Below, piece after piece: positions 1 to 6,884 of a stretch of 19,837 bases of DNA. How positions within the stretch are numbered: position 1 is the first letter of the stretch; every line of letters begins with the position of its first letter. Under the pieces are notes generated by a model. That model was not told the origin of the DNA. It made no database searches and saw nothing but the letters and a program-made list of their open reading frames with translations. The DNA is from Candidatus Pacearchaeota archaeon. GTDB taxonomy: Archaea > Nanobdellota > Nanobdellia > Pacearchaeales > GW2011-AR1. A program made the translations under genes and the position numbers. The stretch is from NCBI GenBank assembly GCA_017608985.1, contig JAFCEV010000006.1:1-19837 (forward strand), in the 5' to 3' direction.

Positions 1-153
1 GAGCAAAATCCACGCTGCGTGGAAAAAGTCGAGATTTTTTCCGAATAAAGTCCACTGATATGCAGAAGATACCCATCCGACTAGAATTGCTCCTATTAAA
101 AGAACAAGTCCCAAGAATATCTCAAGTACCTTATTCATTGTATTCTTAAACAT
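1..153 (-). CDS. Small membrane protein, N-terminal part (cut by window edge)
   Basis: Reading leftward from an ATG at 153, the frame stays open to the window edge (51 codons seen). The residues from the second ATG at 138 are MNKVLEIFLGLVLLIGAILV, a clear membrane helix, followed by GWVSSAYQW and a less hydrophobic stretch. I prefer the ATG at 153 because an A+T box at about 180-192 lies 25-30 nt before it, fitting a leaderless archaeal transcript; the ATG at 138 is also possible. The family is not recognised, and small one- or two-helix proteins of this kind are common in DPANN archaea. The end of the visible part overlaps two short inverted repeats (CCACG/CGTGG and GGAAAAA/TTTTTCC). Confidence 0.6.
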   Translation of the reverse strand, partial: MFKNTMNKVLEIFLGLVLLIGAILVGWVSSAYQWTLFGKNLDFFHAAWILL

Positions 154-179
154 CCTTTTTTCTTTAAAAAGATTTGCAT

Positions 180-192
180 TATAAAATATATA
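180..192. promoter_or_regulatory. Possible bidirectional TATA region
   Basis: The run ATAAAATATATA lies about 27 nt from the ATG at 153 on the minus strand and a similar distance from the ATG at 211 on the plus strand. It is a plausible TATA element for the leftward gene. Use in the rightward direction is speculative. Confidence 0.4.
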
Positions 193-210
193 TTTTGTTT
201 TTACTTTCTT

Positions 211-330
211 ATGAAACTTTTAAAATTGGAATTCTTTGCATTAAAAAAATTCTCTGGCAAATTTTTCTGCTTTTTTGGAAGCAAAATCTTTACAACTGAA
301 AATATTCTTTATCACAATGAATTATTATAG
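211..330 (+). CDS. Possible 39-residue small ORF in the upstream gap
   Basis: An ATG at 211 opens 39 codons (MKLLKLEFFALKKFSGKF then FCFFGSKIFTTEN) and stops with TAG at 328-330. It is rich in Phe and Lys, which chance ORFs in AT-rich DNA often are. In its favour, a TATA-like box at about 181-192 is correctly placed for a leaderless start. No family is recognised. The rest of the gap from 154 to 428 shows nothing else beyond the next promoter. Confidence 0.25.
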   Translation: MKLLKLEFFALKKFSGKFFCFFGSKIFTTENILYHNELL

Positions 331-399
331 AAGAAGTTTCAATGAATTGTACGGCAAAATATACTTCTAATTTTCCTAATAAATCTTATTTCAAAAACC

Positions 400-408
400 T
401 TATATAAT
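400..408 (+). promoter_or_regulatory. TATA box of the DHH phosphoesterase gene
   Basis: TTATATAAT lies 21-29 nt before the ATG at 429, the spacing expected for a leaderless or very short-leader archaeal mRNA. Confidence 0.6.
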
Positions 409-428
409 TAGTTTAATTCTTTTTTAGC

Positions 429-1469
429 ATGCTTACAAAAAAACAAATTAATGAAATTAAAAAACATCTGGAAAAAGCTCAGAATCCTTTGTTTTTTTTT
501 GATAATGATTTAGATGGTTTATGTTCTTTTCTTTTGTTACAAAGGCATCTTGGAAGAGGAAAAGGGTTTCCAGTTAAGACCACCCCCGAATTAACTAAAG
601 ATTATTTTAGAAAAGTCCGGGAATTACAACCAGATTACATTTTTATTCTGGATCAGCCAGAAGTTTCTGATGATTTTTTTGAGGAAACTAGAAAAATAAA
701 TCTTCCTGTGGTTTGGATTGACCATCATAAGATAGATAAAAACAAAATTCCAAATTTTGTGAATTATTATAATCCTTTATTCAATAAATCCAAAAAAGAT
801 GAGCCTGTTACAGCTCTTTGTTATCAGATTATAAATAAAAGGGAAGATAGATGGATTGCTTTAATAGGATGTATTGCTGATAAATTTTTGCCGGATTTTT
901 ATTCTGAATTCAGAAAAAAGCATATGGATTTGACAATAGATTCTGAAGAACCTTTTGAGATATATTATAATTCTGGCATTGGAAAAATTGCAAGAATGCT
1001 CAGTTTTGCTTTGATGGACAGAACAACAAATGTAATAAATATGTTGAAGTTTTTAATAAAAGTAAAATCTCCTTATAATATTTTGGAGGAGAATTCTAAG
1101 ACTCTCATTATCCATAGGAGAGCAAATGAATTATATAAAAAATATAATGAACTAATTGAGAAAGCTAGGAAAGAAGCTGAGAAATCAGGGAATTTATTAT
1201 TTTTTAAATATGGAGGAGATATTAGTATGAGTGCAGATCTTGCGAATCGGTTAAAATATCTTTATCCTGAAAAGATTATTATAGTAGTCAAGATTACAGG
1301 AGCCAGAGCCAATCTTTCTATAAGAGGGAAAAACATCCGAAGCAGAGCTATGGGGGTAATAGAAAATATAAAAGGAACAACCGGTGGAGGGCATGAAGAT
1401 GCTGTCGGAATTCAGATGAGAGCACAAGATGTTGGAAAGTTTGAGAGGGAATTTAAAAAACTAATATAG
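429..1469 (+). CDS. DHH/DHHA1-family phosphoesterase (RecJ-like)
   Basis: A 346-residue protein with the full set of DHH-family metal-binding motifs: DNDLDG (25-30), an isolated Asp in ILDQPE (D75), DHH (98-100) and GCIAD (about 147-151). A C-terminal DHHA1 domain carries the substrate-binding GGGH at 319-322. Members with this layout are Mn-dependent 5'-3' exonucleases or nucleases acting on short oligonucleotides or signalling nucleotides; archaeal relatives include RecJ-like/GAN proteins. At 346 residues it is shorter than archaeal GAN (about 460) and has no extra OB-fold, so it could be a short-oligonucleotide hydrolase instead. All catalytic positions look intact. It stands alone, with its own TATA box and an ATG 21 nt further on. 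Confidence 0.85.
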   Translation: MLTKKQINEIKKHLEKAQNPLFFFDNDLDGLCSFLLLQRHLGRGKGFPVKTTPELTKDYFRKVRELQPDYIFILDQPEVSDDFFEETRKINLPVVWIDHHKIDKNKIPNFVNYYNPLFNKSKKDEPVTALCYQIINKREDRWIALIGCIADKFLPDFYSEFRKKHMDLTIDSEEPFEIYYNSGIGKIARMLSFALMDRTTNVINMLKFLIKVKSPYNILEENSKTLIIHRRANELYKKYNELIEKARKEAEKSGNLLFFKYGGDISMSADLANRLKYLYPEKIIIVVKITGARANLSIRGKNIRSRAMGVIENIKGTTGGGHEDAVGIQMRAQDVGKFEREFKKLI

Positions 1470-1618
1470 AAATCTTTAAAAATAGACATTTCTTATAAAA
1501 AATATGGGAAAAGAGTGTTGGCTATTTAGAAATGCTTGTATAGATTTTATAGTTTACACTCTAATTAAAAATATCTCAATTTGATTCATCAACTCTTTTG
1601 GGTCTGAATTGAATTGGG

Positions 1619-1660
1619 ATGGCTTCTAAATCAGATCTGAAAGAGTTCTTGAATAATTGA
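1619..1660 (+). CDS. Possible 13-residue leader-like peptide MASKSDLKEFLNN
   Basis: ATG at 1619 opens 13 codons to a TGA at 1658-1660. It begins MASKSD, very like the MANKSD start of the next small ORF 14 nt downstream, which lies in another frame. The shared start uses different codons for Lys and Ser, hinting at protein-level rather than simple DNA similarity, though six residues can match by chance. No family is known to me. Confidence 0.25.
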   Translation: MASKSDLKEFLNN

Positions 1661-1674
1661 TTGGGTTTAGCAAA

Positions 1675-1791
1675 ATGGCTAACAAGAGTGATGTGGCAGA
1701 AAAACAATATGTAGAGCAGGAATTAAGCCTATTGATGGAAGTCACTTTAAGACTTGAAGATGAACTGAATTCTTGTGTGGATTGTGAATGA
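1675..1791 (+). CDS. Possible 38-residue small protein ending in a CxxC
   Basis: ATG at 1675 to TGA at 1789-1791. The protein begins MANKSDVAEKQYVEQELSLL, is predicted mostly helical and acidic, and ends SCVDCE with a CxxC pair that could bind metal or form a disulfide. Residue use (Glu, Leu, Val, and few Phe or Asn runs) looks more coding-like than the surrounding AT-rich gap. A TATA-like box at about 1545-1552 would give a leader long enough to include the preceding 13-codon ORF. There is no clear Shine-Dalgarno. The function is unknown. Confidence 0.4.
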   Translation: MANKSDVAEKQYVEQELSLLMEVTLRLEDELNSCVDCE

Positions 1792-1830
1792 CTAAATTAG
1801 AAAAAAGATAAGGCTTTTAATAATTAGTAT

Positions 1831-3279
1831 TTAATATGATTTTCCTATATAAACAACTTCTTTTGCAGGTTTATTACAAATAACACAATTTCCTGTTGCT
1901 TTTTCTTTTTTGTTTGCCAGAATTCCTCTGATTTCCGCACCTATCTCTTTTTCTATTATCTCTGCGCATTTTTCACCTTTTTTATCTATTGAACAGAAAT
2001 TCACTTTTGCTATTTTTTTATTTTTAATAGCTGTTTTAATTTCTTGCTTTGTTCTGCAATTAACTATTTTTCCTTTCATAAATTTTTCTGCTTTCTCTTT
2101 CAATCTTGCATCTAATTTTTTCCCTAATTCTTTTATCTTTGATAGATTTTTTATAGATAGAGATTCTTTTTTTCCTATGTCTCTTGTAAATAATGTCACT
2201 TTTTTATTTTTAATCTCTCTTTCTCCTATTTCTATTCTAAAAGGAATTCCTTTGAGTTCCCAATAATTATATTTTTCACCTGGTCTTTTTTCACCTGTAT
2301 CAATTTCTGTTTTTAATTTGAATGAATCTATTTTCTTTTTCACTTTTTCGGTTTCTTTTAATATTTTATCTTTGTTTTTTTTGTTGAATACAGGAATTAT
2401 TATTACTTGGACAGGAGAAATGCAGAAGGGCATTATCAGTCCTTTAGAGTCCCCATGTGTTGAAATTATCGAAGCTAAAATTCTCGACATGGCAGGGCCA
2501 TAGGCTGTTGTCCAGAGATATTCCCCCTCTCCTTTTTCATTTTTGAATCTTGCATCAAAAACTTTTGAAAATTTTTGCCCCATTAAATGAGTGGAAGGTT
2601 GCTGTATCAATCTGCCGTCAGGCATAAATGCATCTGAACCAACTGTATATTCTGCTCCTGGAAATTTGTCCCATTGAGGTCTTTTCATAGCAAGAAAAGG
2701 AATTCCGAATTTTTGGTGCATTATTTTTTCTGTTGTATCAATGTCTTCCTGAACTTGGGCTTCTGCTTCTTTTTTTGTTGCAAATGCATCATGCCCTTCT
2801 ATCCAAATAATCTCTCTTGTTCGAATTAGGGGGCGGGTGGCTTTTGTGTCAAAGCGGAAGACAGAACCTCTCTGGTAAAGTTTCATAGGTAGGTCTCTGT
2901 GACTTCTTACCCATAATTTAAACATAGGGGTATAGAGAGTTTCACTGGTTGGTCTTAAAGCTAACTTTTCTTTCCCTATTTCTTTCAGCCAGAATACTTC
3001 AGGAGTAAAACCTTTAATATGAGAGGATTCTTTTTTCAGATTTTCTTCTGGAATTACTGAGGGCATGAAAGTCGGTTTATGCCCTTTTTTTTGAAGTTCT
3101 GATTCATATAATTTAAACATATTTTCAAGAATCATTGCTGCCCATGGACGAAAAACCATAAAACCTTTCATATTTAATCTGAGATCTATGAGTTCTGCTT
3201 TATCAAGAATCTGGTTAAACCATTTGCTGAAATTTTCCTCTTTTTTTACAGTTAACCCTTCTTTTGATTTTTTAGTCAT
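1831..3279 (-). CDS. proS: Prolyl-tRNA synthetase, archaeal/eukaryal type
   Basis: A cytosolic class II synthetase that charges tRNA-Pro with proline. At 482 residues it is the normal length for the archaeal/eukaryal form, which lacks the bacterial editing insert. Visible signatures are RPTSET (109-114), motif 2 from FRFDT to the EGHDAF (141-166), a motif 3 region TAYGPAMSRILASIISTHGD, an anticodon-binding domain, and a C-terminal domain with four Cys (C429, C438, C465, C468) matching the zinc site of this type. It ends with a C-terminal Tyr, typical of the group. A TATA box at 3301-3309 sits right after the protease stop, 22-30 nt before the ATG, so proS is probably transcribed on its own as a leaderless mRNA. 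Confidence 0.96.
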   Translation of the reverse strand: MTKKSKEGLTVKKEENFSKWFNQILDKAELIDLRLNMKGFMVFRPWAAMILENMFKLYESELQKKGHKPTFMPSVIPEENLKKESSHIKGFTPEVFWLKEIGKEKLALRPTSETLYTPMFKLWVRSHRDLPMKLYQRGSVFRFDTKATRPLIRTREIIWIEGHDAFATKKEAEAQVQEDIDTTEKIMHQKFGIPFLAMKRPQWDKFPGAEYTVGSDAFMPDGRLIQQPSTHLMGQKFSKVFDARFKNEKGEGEYLWTTAYGPAMSRILASIISTHGDSKGLIMPFCISPVQVIIIPVFNKKNKDKILKETEKVKKKIDSFKLKTEIDTGEKRPGEKYNYWELKGIPFRIEIGEREIKNKKVTLFTRDIGKKESLSIKNLSKIKELGKKLDARLKEKAEKFMKGKIVNCRTKQEIKTAIKNKKIAKVNFCSIDKKGEKCAEIIEKEIGAEIRGILANKKEKATGNCVICNKPAKEVVYIGKSY

Positions 3280-3300
3280 GGGAATTTAAGCAGAAATATC

Positions 3301-3309
3301 TATTTAAAA
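3301..3309 (-). promoter_or_regulatory. TATA box of proS
   Basis: On the minus strand the sequence reads TTTTAAATA, 22-30 nt before the proS ATG and directly after the stop codon of the upstream protease gene. Confidence 0.55.
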
Positions 3310-4158
3310 TTAACTTATCAATGTAATATTCATTTCTTTTTGGGATATCTGATTTATACATTTTTTTATGTAGTTTGATTCAAGCGCAAATCCGAGCCCT
3401 TCCGCTTCTCCGCCTATTTTGAAATTTATAATTCCTACAACTTCTCCTTGCTTGTTTATTAAAGGGCCTCCTGAATTTCCAGGATTTATTTGGGCATTTA
3501 TTTGAATGTAAGCATGAATTCCGTTAGGTCCTTCTCTATGCACTTGAGAGACTGAGCCAGTTGTCTGTGAAAATACCAGCCCATATGGGTTTCCAATAGC
3601 CATAATAGGTTCACCAGTTTTTACATCATTAGAATTCCCAAGTTCCAATTCATCAAAACTTCCTTCAATTTTTAGTAAAGCCACATCCATTAAAATATTT
3701 TTTCCTATCAATGTAATTTGGTAAGGACCTTCTCCATCAGAAGTATAAATTCCTGCTTTTGTTGCATCTTCTATCACATGGTAATTTGTAACAATATATC
3801 CTTCCTTGTCAATTATAAATCCTGTTCCTTGTCCTACATCTGTCGAGACGATAACTACAGAATCTACAGAATCAGAATAGATTCCTGAAAAATCCTCGCT
3901 TGTAGATGCTTTTAGCAGTCTCAATTGCTGCTGATTTTCTTCAAGACTCGTTTGTGTAGTTATAATATCTTCAGATAAAAGATTTATCTGGCTTTGAATA
4001 TTTGTCTGAAGTTCATTGAGTTTATTATTCAGATTTGCATAATCAACACTTTGTTTTACAATAATGCCATTCAAAAGAATTCCTACAACTATCATAAAAA
4101 CAATTACTATAGAACTAAAACTTCCTATTATCCATTTATGATGTTTTTTTAATGACAT
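3310..4158 (-). CDS. Membrane-anchored trypsin-like (HtrA/Deg) serine protease without PDZ domain
   Basis: A 282-residue protein: short basic start, one membrane helix (about 9-31), a Gln/Asn-rich coiled-coil spacer (about 40-83), then an S1C chymotrypsin-fold domain. The catalytic triad is complete: H127 in TNYHVIE, D158 in MDVALLKI and S229 in GNSGGPL. The protein ends soon after the protease domain, so the PDZ domain usual in HtrA/DegP is missing. It is probably anchored in the cell membrane with the protease outside, degrading misfolded or exported proteins; that role is inferred from the family. The ATG at 4158 lies about 26 nt from the centre of a TATA box shared with the divergent tRNA-Arg gene. 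Confidence 0.88.
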   Translation of the reverse strand: MSLKKHHKWIIGSFSSIVIVFMIVVGILLNGIIVKQSVDYANLNNKLNELQTNIQSQINLLSEDIITTQTSLEENQQQLRLLKASTSEDFSGIYSDSVDSVVIVSTDVGQGTGFIIDKEGYIVTNYHVIEDATKAGIYTSDGEGPYQITLIGKNILMDVALLKIEGSFDELELGNSNDVKTGEPIMAIGNPYGLVFSQTTGSVSQVHREGPNGIHAYIQINAQINPGNSGGPLINKQGEVVGIINFKIGGEAEGLGFALESNYIKKCINQISQKEMNITLIS

Positions 4159-4179
4159 GTTTTTATAAAATAAATAAGA

Positions 4180-4187
4180 TATAAAAA
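4180..4187. promoter_or_regulatory. Shared TATA box between protease and tRNA-Arg
   Basis: TATAAAAA on the plus strand lies about 31 nt before the first base of tRNA-Arg. On the minus strand it reads TTTTTATA, centred about 26 nt before the protease ATG. One A+T box may therefore serve both directions. Confidence 0.5.
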
Positions 4188-4210
4188 CCTTTTTTTCATA
4201 GTATTTTTAT

Positions 4211-4356
4211 AGGCTCGTCGTTCAACGGATAGGATGACAGGTTTCGGAGCGTGAAGGATACCTAATGGTTTTCCTATAGCACATCTTTCCTTAATTGGTA
4301 GATGTGTTAATTGCTGAAAAACCCTGTAGATGAGGGTTCGATTCCCTCCGAGCCTA
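4211..4356 (+). tRNA. tRNA-Arg (anticodon UCG) with a 74-nt intron
   Basis: All four arms can be folded by hand. The acceptor AGGCTCG (4211-4217) pairs fully with CGAGCCT (4349-4355), with A73 at 4356. The D-stem is GTTC/GGAT. The anticodon stem ACAGG (4237-4241) pairs with CCTGT (4323-4327), and the T-arm is GAGGG, TTCGATT, CCCTC. The loop reads TT-TCG-G, giving anticodon UCG (Arg, CGA codons). The anticodon stem-loop is interrupted after position 37, and CCA is not encoded. The permease gene starts 38 nt after the tRNA. Confidence 0.93.
4248..4321 (+). other. Archaeal tRNA intron at position 37/38, with two internal hairpins
   Basis: A bulge-helix-bulge can be drawn: loop bases TTTC (4242-4245) pair with GAAA (4316-4319), flanked by the 3-nt bulges GGA (4246-4248) and AAC (4320-4322). 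Cutting after the second base of each bulge gives the boundaries stated and a normal 7-nt loop. Inside the intron are one hairpin around GGATACC-TAAT-GGT-TTTCC (about 4256-4275) and a second with perfect stem CACATCT/AGATGTG closing a 13-nt loop. Boundaries could be off by one base. Confidence 0.8.
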
Positions 4357-4368
4357 TAATTGCTATCC

Positions 4369-4390
4369 TCCCTGTCCCACAAAGTAGGGA
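4369..4390 (+). terminator. Weak hairpin after tRNA-Arg
   Basis: TCCCT (4369-4373) and AGGGA (4386-4390) can form a 5-bp stem with a 12-nt loop between the tRNA and the permease ATG. There is no following T-run, so a role in tRNA 3'-end formation or in permease translation is only a guess. Confidence 0.2.
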
Positions 4391-4394
4391 AAAT

Positions 4395-5543
4395 ATGAAA
4401 ATAAAAAAGAGGAAAATGAAAAAAGGAAAAAGTTTTTGGATATCTGTTTCAGTATTAATTGGGACATGTATAGGAGCAGGAGTTTTGGGAATTCCTTATG
4501 TTGCAGCTCAAGCTGGTTTTCTTGTAGCTTTGGCATATATTATCTTGATTGGAGCAATAATCCTTCTTGTTAATCTTTATCTTGGGGAGATTTCTTTAAG
4601 AACAAAAGGAAATCATCAGCTTCCTGGTTATGCACAGAGATATCTTGGAAAAAATGGAAAACGCCTGATGAAATTTGCGACTCTATTTGGAATTTATTCT
4701 GCAATAGTTGCATATATGTTAGGTATTGGTGAGAGCATCAGTTTTTTGATTTTTGAAAATGTAACATATACCCCCTTATTCGGAGTTTTATTTGGGATTG
4801 GGATGTCTGCTTTGCTGTGGAAAGGGATGAAGTCTTTAAAAAGATTTGAAAGAATAGGTGTATCTATTATTCTTGCGTTGCTTCTGCTGATATTTATTTT
4901 ATTTTTTAGCAAAATTAATCCTGTTAATTTAATTTATTTTAATATTGGAAATATTTTTCTTCCTTTTGGAGTTATTCTGTTTGCTCTTATGTCTTTCCAT
5001 GCAATTCCAGAAATAGAAATTATAATGTATAATAATGAAAAATTAATGAAAAAAGTTTTAGTTTTTGGGACTTTAGCTTGTATTATATTTTATATTCTAT
5101 TTGCACTCATTATAGTGGGATTTAAAGGAATAGAGACTCCAGAAATAGCCACCTTTGCTCTGGGAAGCGTTTTTGTTTTTTTAGGTATATTTACAATGTT
5201 TACTTCCTGGCTTTCTTTAGGAAATGCTCTTGAAGAGACTTTTATGTTTGATAGCAGACTCAGAAAAATAAAAGCCTGGTTTTATACTGCCATAATTCCT
5301 ATTCTGATTTTTTTGGGTATAGGATTTTTTGAATTTTTTTCATTCACAAAAATATTGTCAATCGGAGGTGTTGTTTCAGGAGGATTGCTTGCTGTATTGG
5401 TTTTATTAATGATTAAGACTGCAAAAGAAAAAGGAAACCGAAAACCAGAATACTCTGTTCCTGTTAATTGGTTTATAATAGGATTTTTGATTTTGATATT
5501 TATATTAGGTGTTGTGAGAGAGATTTGGTTGGCTTTGAGATAA
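4395..5543 (+). CDS. Amino-acid permease (APC superfamily, aromatic amino-acid/AAAP-like)
   Basis: A 382-residue integral membrane transporter with about ten or eleven hydrophobic helices. The first helix carries GTCIGAGVLGIP (23-34), the unwound glycine-rich motif of the APC fold that binds the substrate amino group. This resembles the Trp/Tyr permease and eukaryotic AAAP families, so import of an amino acid by cation symport is the likely role; the substrate cannot be told. I start it at the ATG at 4395 (MKIKKRKMKKGKSFW). A longer reading frame runs back to 4311 but would begin inside the tRNA-Arg gene. No separate TATA box is obvious, so it may be read through from the tRNA promoter. Confidence 0.85.
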   Translation: MKIKKRKMKKGKSFWISVSVLIGTCIGAGVLGIPYVAAQAGFLVALAYIILIGAIILLVNLYLGEISLRTKGNHQLPGYAQRYLGKNGKRLMKFATLFGIYSAIVAYMLGIGESISFLIFENVTYTPLFGVLFGIGMSALLWKGMKSLKRFERIGVSIILALLLLIFILFFSKINPVNLIYFNIGNIFLPFGVILFALMSFHAIPEIEIIMYNNEKLMKKVLVFGTLACIIFYILFALIIVGFKGIETPEIATFALGSVFVFLGIFTMFTSWLSLGNALEETFMFDSRLRKIKAWFYTAIIPILIFLGIGFFEFFSFTKILSIGGVVSGGLLAVLVLLMIKTAKEKGNRKPEYSVPVNWFIIGFLILIFILGVVREIWLALR

Positions 5544-5570
5544 CCAACATCTTTTTAATTCCCGTCTTCT

Positions 5571-5620
5571 TTAATTTATTATGAAAAGCCATTACGCATA
5601 GGCTTCGCGAGGTACTGAAA
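5571..5620 (+). promoter_or_regulatory. gatD leader with GC-rich hairpin
   Basis: A TATA-like TTAATTTATTAT (5571-5582) is followed by an unusually GC-rich stretch, given the surroundings, from 5588 to 5617. AAGCC (5586-5590) pairs with GGCTT (5601-5605) around a 10-nt loop, and CGCGAGG follows. GAGGT (5608-5612) could act as a weak ribosome-binding site for the ATG at 5621, though its spacing is long. Confidence 0.35.
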
Positions 5621-6883
5621 ATGAACACTGCAAGGCCAGGAGATTATGTTGAAATTCACCTAATGAAGACAATTTATGAAGGAATTCTTTTAGAAGTTCC
5701 TAAATCTGAGAAAGGGGTAGTTTTGTTAAAGTTAGATTCTGGTTATAATATTGGATTTAATAAAAAAAATATTGTGGAGATTAGAGTTTTGGAAAAGGTT
5801 AGGGAAAAAAAAGAAGAATTAAAACTTGAGAAAGACAGCAAAAAGCCAAATATTGCAATGATTATTACAGGTGGCACAATTGCTGCACGTCTGAATCCAA
5901 CTAAGGGTGGAGTTGACTGGCTGACAGAACCTGAATCTCTTTTCAAATTTTATCCTGGTTTATTTGAAAAAGTCAATGTTTTAAAAGTTGAAGTTCCTTT
6001 TATGAAAGCTTCCGAAGACATGGATTTTAAAGACTGGCAGAAGATTGCAAGAATTGCTGAGAAACTTTTGAATAATCAGAATATTAAGGGAATTATAATA
6101 ACACACGGAACAGATTTTCTACATTATACTTCTGCTGCACTTTCATTTTTTCTTGGAAAAGTAAACAAACCAGTTGTTTTAACATATTCTCAGAGAAGTG
6201 TAGACAGAGCCTCTTCAGATGCTAACTTAAATCTTCAGTGTGCTGCTTTGGCTGCTATTTCAGATATCGCAGAAGTTATGATAGTGGGGCATGCCTCTTC
6301 AAATGATGATTTTTGTTATGCTATGCCTGGAACAAAAGTCAGAAAACTGCACACTTCAAAAAGAGATGCTTTTAAAGTTATAAATGCAAAACCATTCGCA
6401 AAAATATCTCAGGAAACTATTGAAAGAATTTCAGATTATAACATTAGGAATAAGAATAAAGTTAAGACAGATTTGAAATTTGAAGATAAAGTTGCTTTAG
6501 TTAAATTTTATCCTGGACAAAATCCGGATATCTTGGATTTTTATGTTAAGAAAAAATATAAAGGAATTGTTCTGGAGATGAGTGGGCTGGGACATGTTGC
6601 CACTAAAAGAGCGAGACTGGGATGGACAAAGAAATTAAAAGAAGTTCAGAATAAAGGACTGATAATTTGTGGTGTTAGCCAGTGTATTTATGGAAGAGCT
6701 GACCCCTTAGTTTATTCTAATGGCAGGGAGATTTTAGAAACAGGAGTTATTTATCTGGAAGATATGCTTGCAGAGACAGCCTTGGTGAAACTTGGATGGG
6801 TTTTAGGACATAAAGGATGGAATGTAAAAGAAAAGATGCTGGAGAATATTGCTGGAGAAATTAATGATAGGTTGGAGAAATAG
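5621..6883 (+). CDS. gatD: Glu-tRNA(Gln) amidotransferase subunit D (asparaginase-like)
   Basis: GatD releases ammonia from an amide donor for conversion of Glu-tRNA(Gln) to Gln-tRNA(Gln) by its partner GatE; the pair is found only in archaea. The 420-residue length is normal. An N-terminal small beta domain (about 1-60, RPGDYVEI) precedes the type I asparaginase domain. Active-site threonines lie in TGGT (T83, T86) and THGTD (161-165), and the TYSQRSVDRASSD segment is the typical substrate loop. The C-terminus (GWVLGHKGWNVKEK) also fits the family. The stop codon lies 1 nt before the next small gene, so the two are probably co-transcribed. gatE is about 1.6 kb downstream rather than adjacent. 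Confidence 0.96.
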   Translation: MNTARPGDYVEIHLMKTIYEGILLEVPKSEKGVVLLKLDSGYNIGFNKKNIVEIRVLEKVREKKEELKLEKDSKKPNIAMIITGGTIAARLNPTKGGVDWLTEPESLFKFYPGLFEKVNVLKVEVPFMKASEDMDFKDWQKIARIAEKLLNNQNIKGIIITHGTDFLHYTSAALSFFLGKVNKPVVLTYSQRSVDRASSDANLNLQCAALAAISDIAEVMIVGHASSNDDFCYAMPGTKVRKLHTSKRDAFKVINAKPFAKISQETIERISDYNIRNKNKVKTDLKFEDKVALVKFYPGQNPDILDFYVKKKYKGIVLEMSGLGHVATKRARLGWTKKLKEVQNKGLIICGVSQCIYGRADPLVYSNGREILETGVIYLEDMLAETALVKLGWVLGHKGWNVKEKMLENIAGEINDRLEK

Positions 6884-6884
6884 A

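Larger units (their letters stand above)
1470..1830. other. 361-nt gap between DHH gene and proS
   Basis: No ORF longer than 40 codons. The region holds a TATA-like TTTTATAG near 1545-1552 and two tiny ORFs (1619-1660 and 1675-1791), listed separately. No tRNA, rRNA or convincing box C/D RNA is visible. The flanking genes converge here, so both transcripts end in this gap. Confidence 0.5.

Noticed and set aside
1688..1767. Possible box C/D guide RNA
   Set aside because: GTGATGT, TTGATGG and CTGA are present at roughly suitable places, but box C and C' are imperfect, D' is missing, and the small ORF explains the same bases better.
1910..2266. 118-codon open frame opposite proS
   Set aside because: It is Phe/Ile/Ser-rich because it is antisense to a Lys/Glu-rich gene. 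The proS frame is certain.
4248..4321. Box C/D RNA inside the tRNA-Arg intron
   Set aside because: A CTGA occurs near the 3' end, but the box C candidate GTGAAGG differs from RUGAUGA at two places and no D'/C' pair is seen.
4311..4394. Longer N-terminus for the permease gene
   Set aside because: It would start inside the tRNA-Arg intron and run through the tRNA 3' half; the residues are unlike a transporter start, whereas the ATG at 4395 gives a normal basic start before the first helix.
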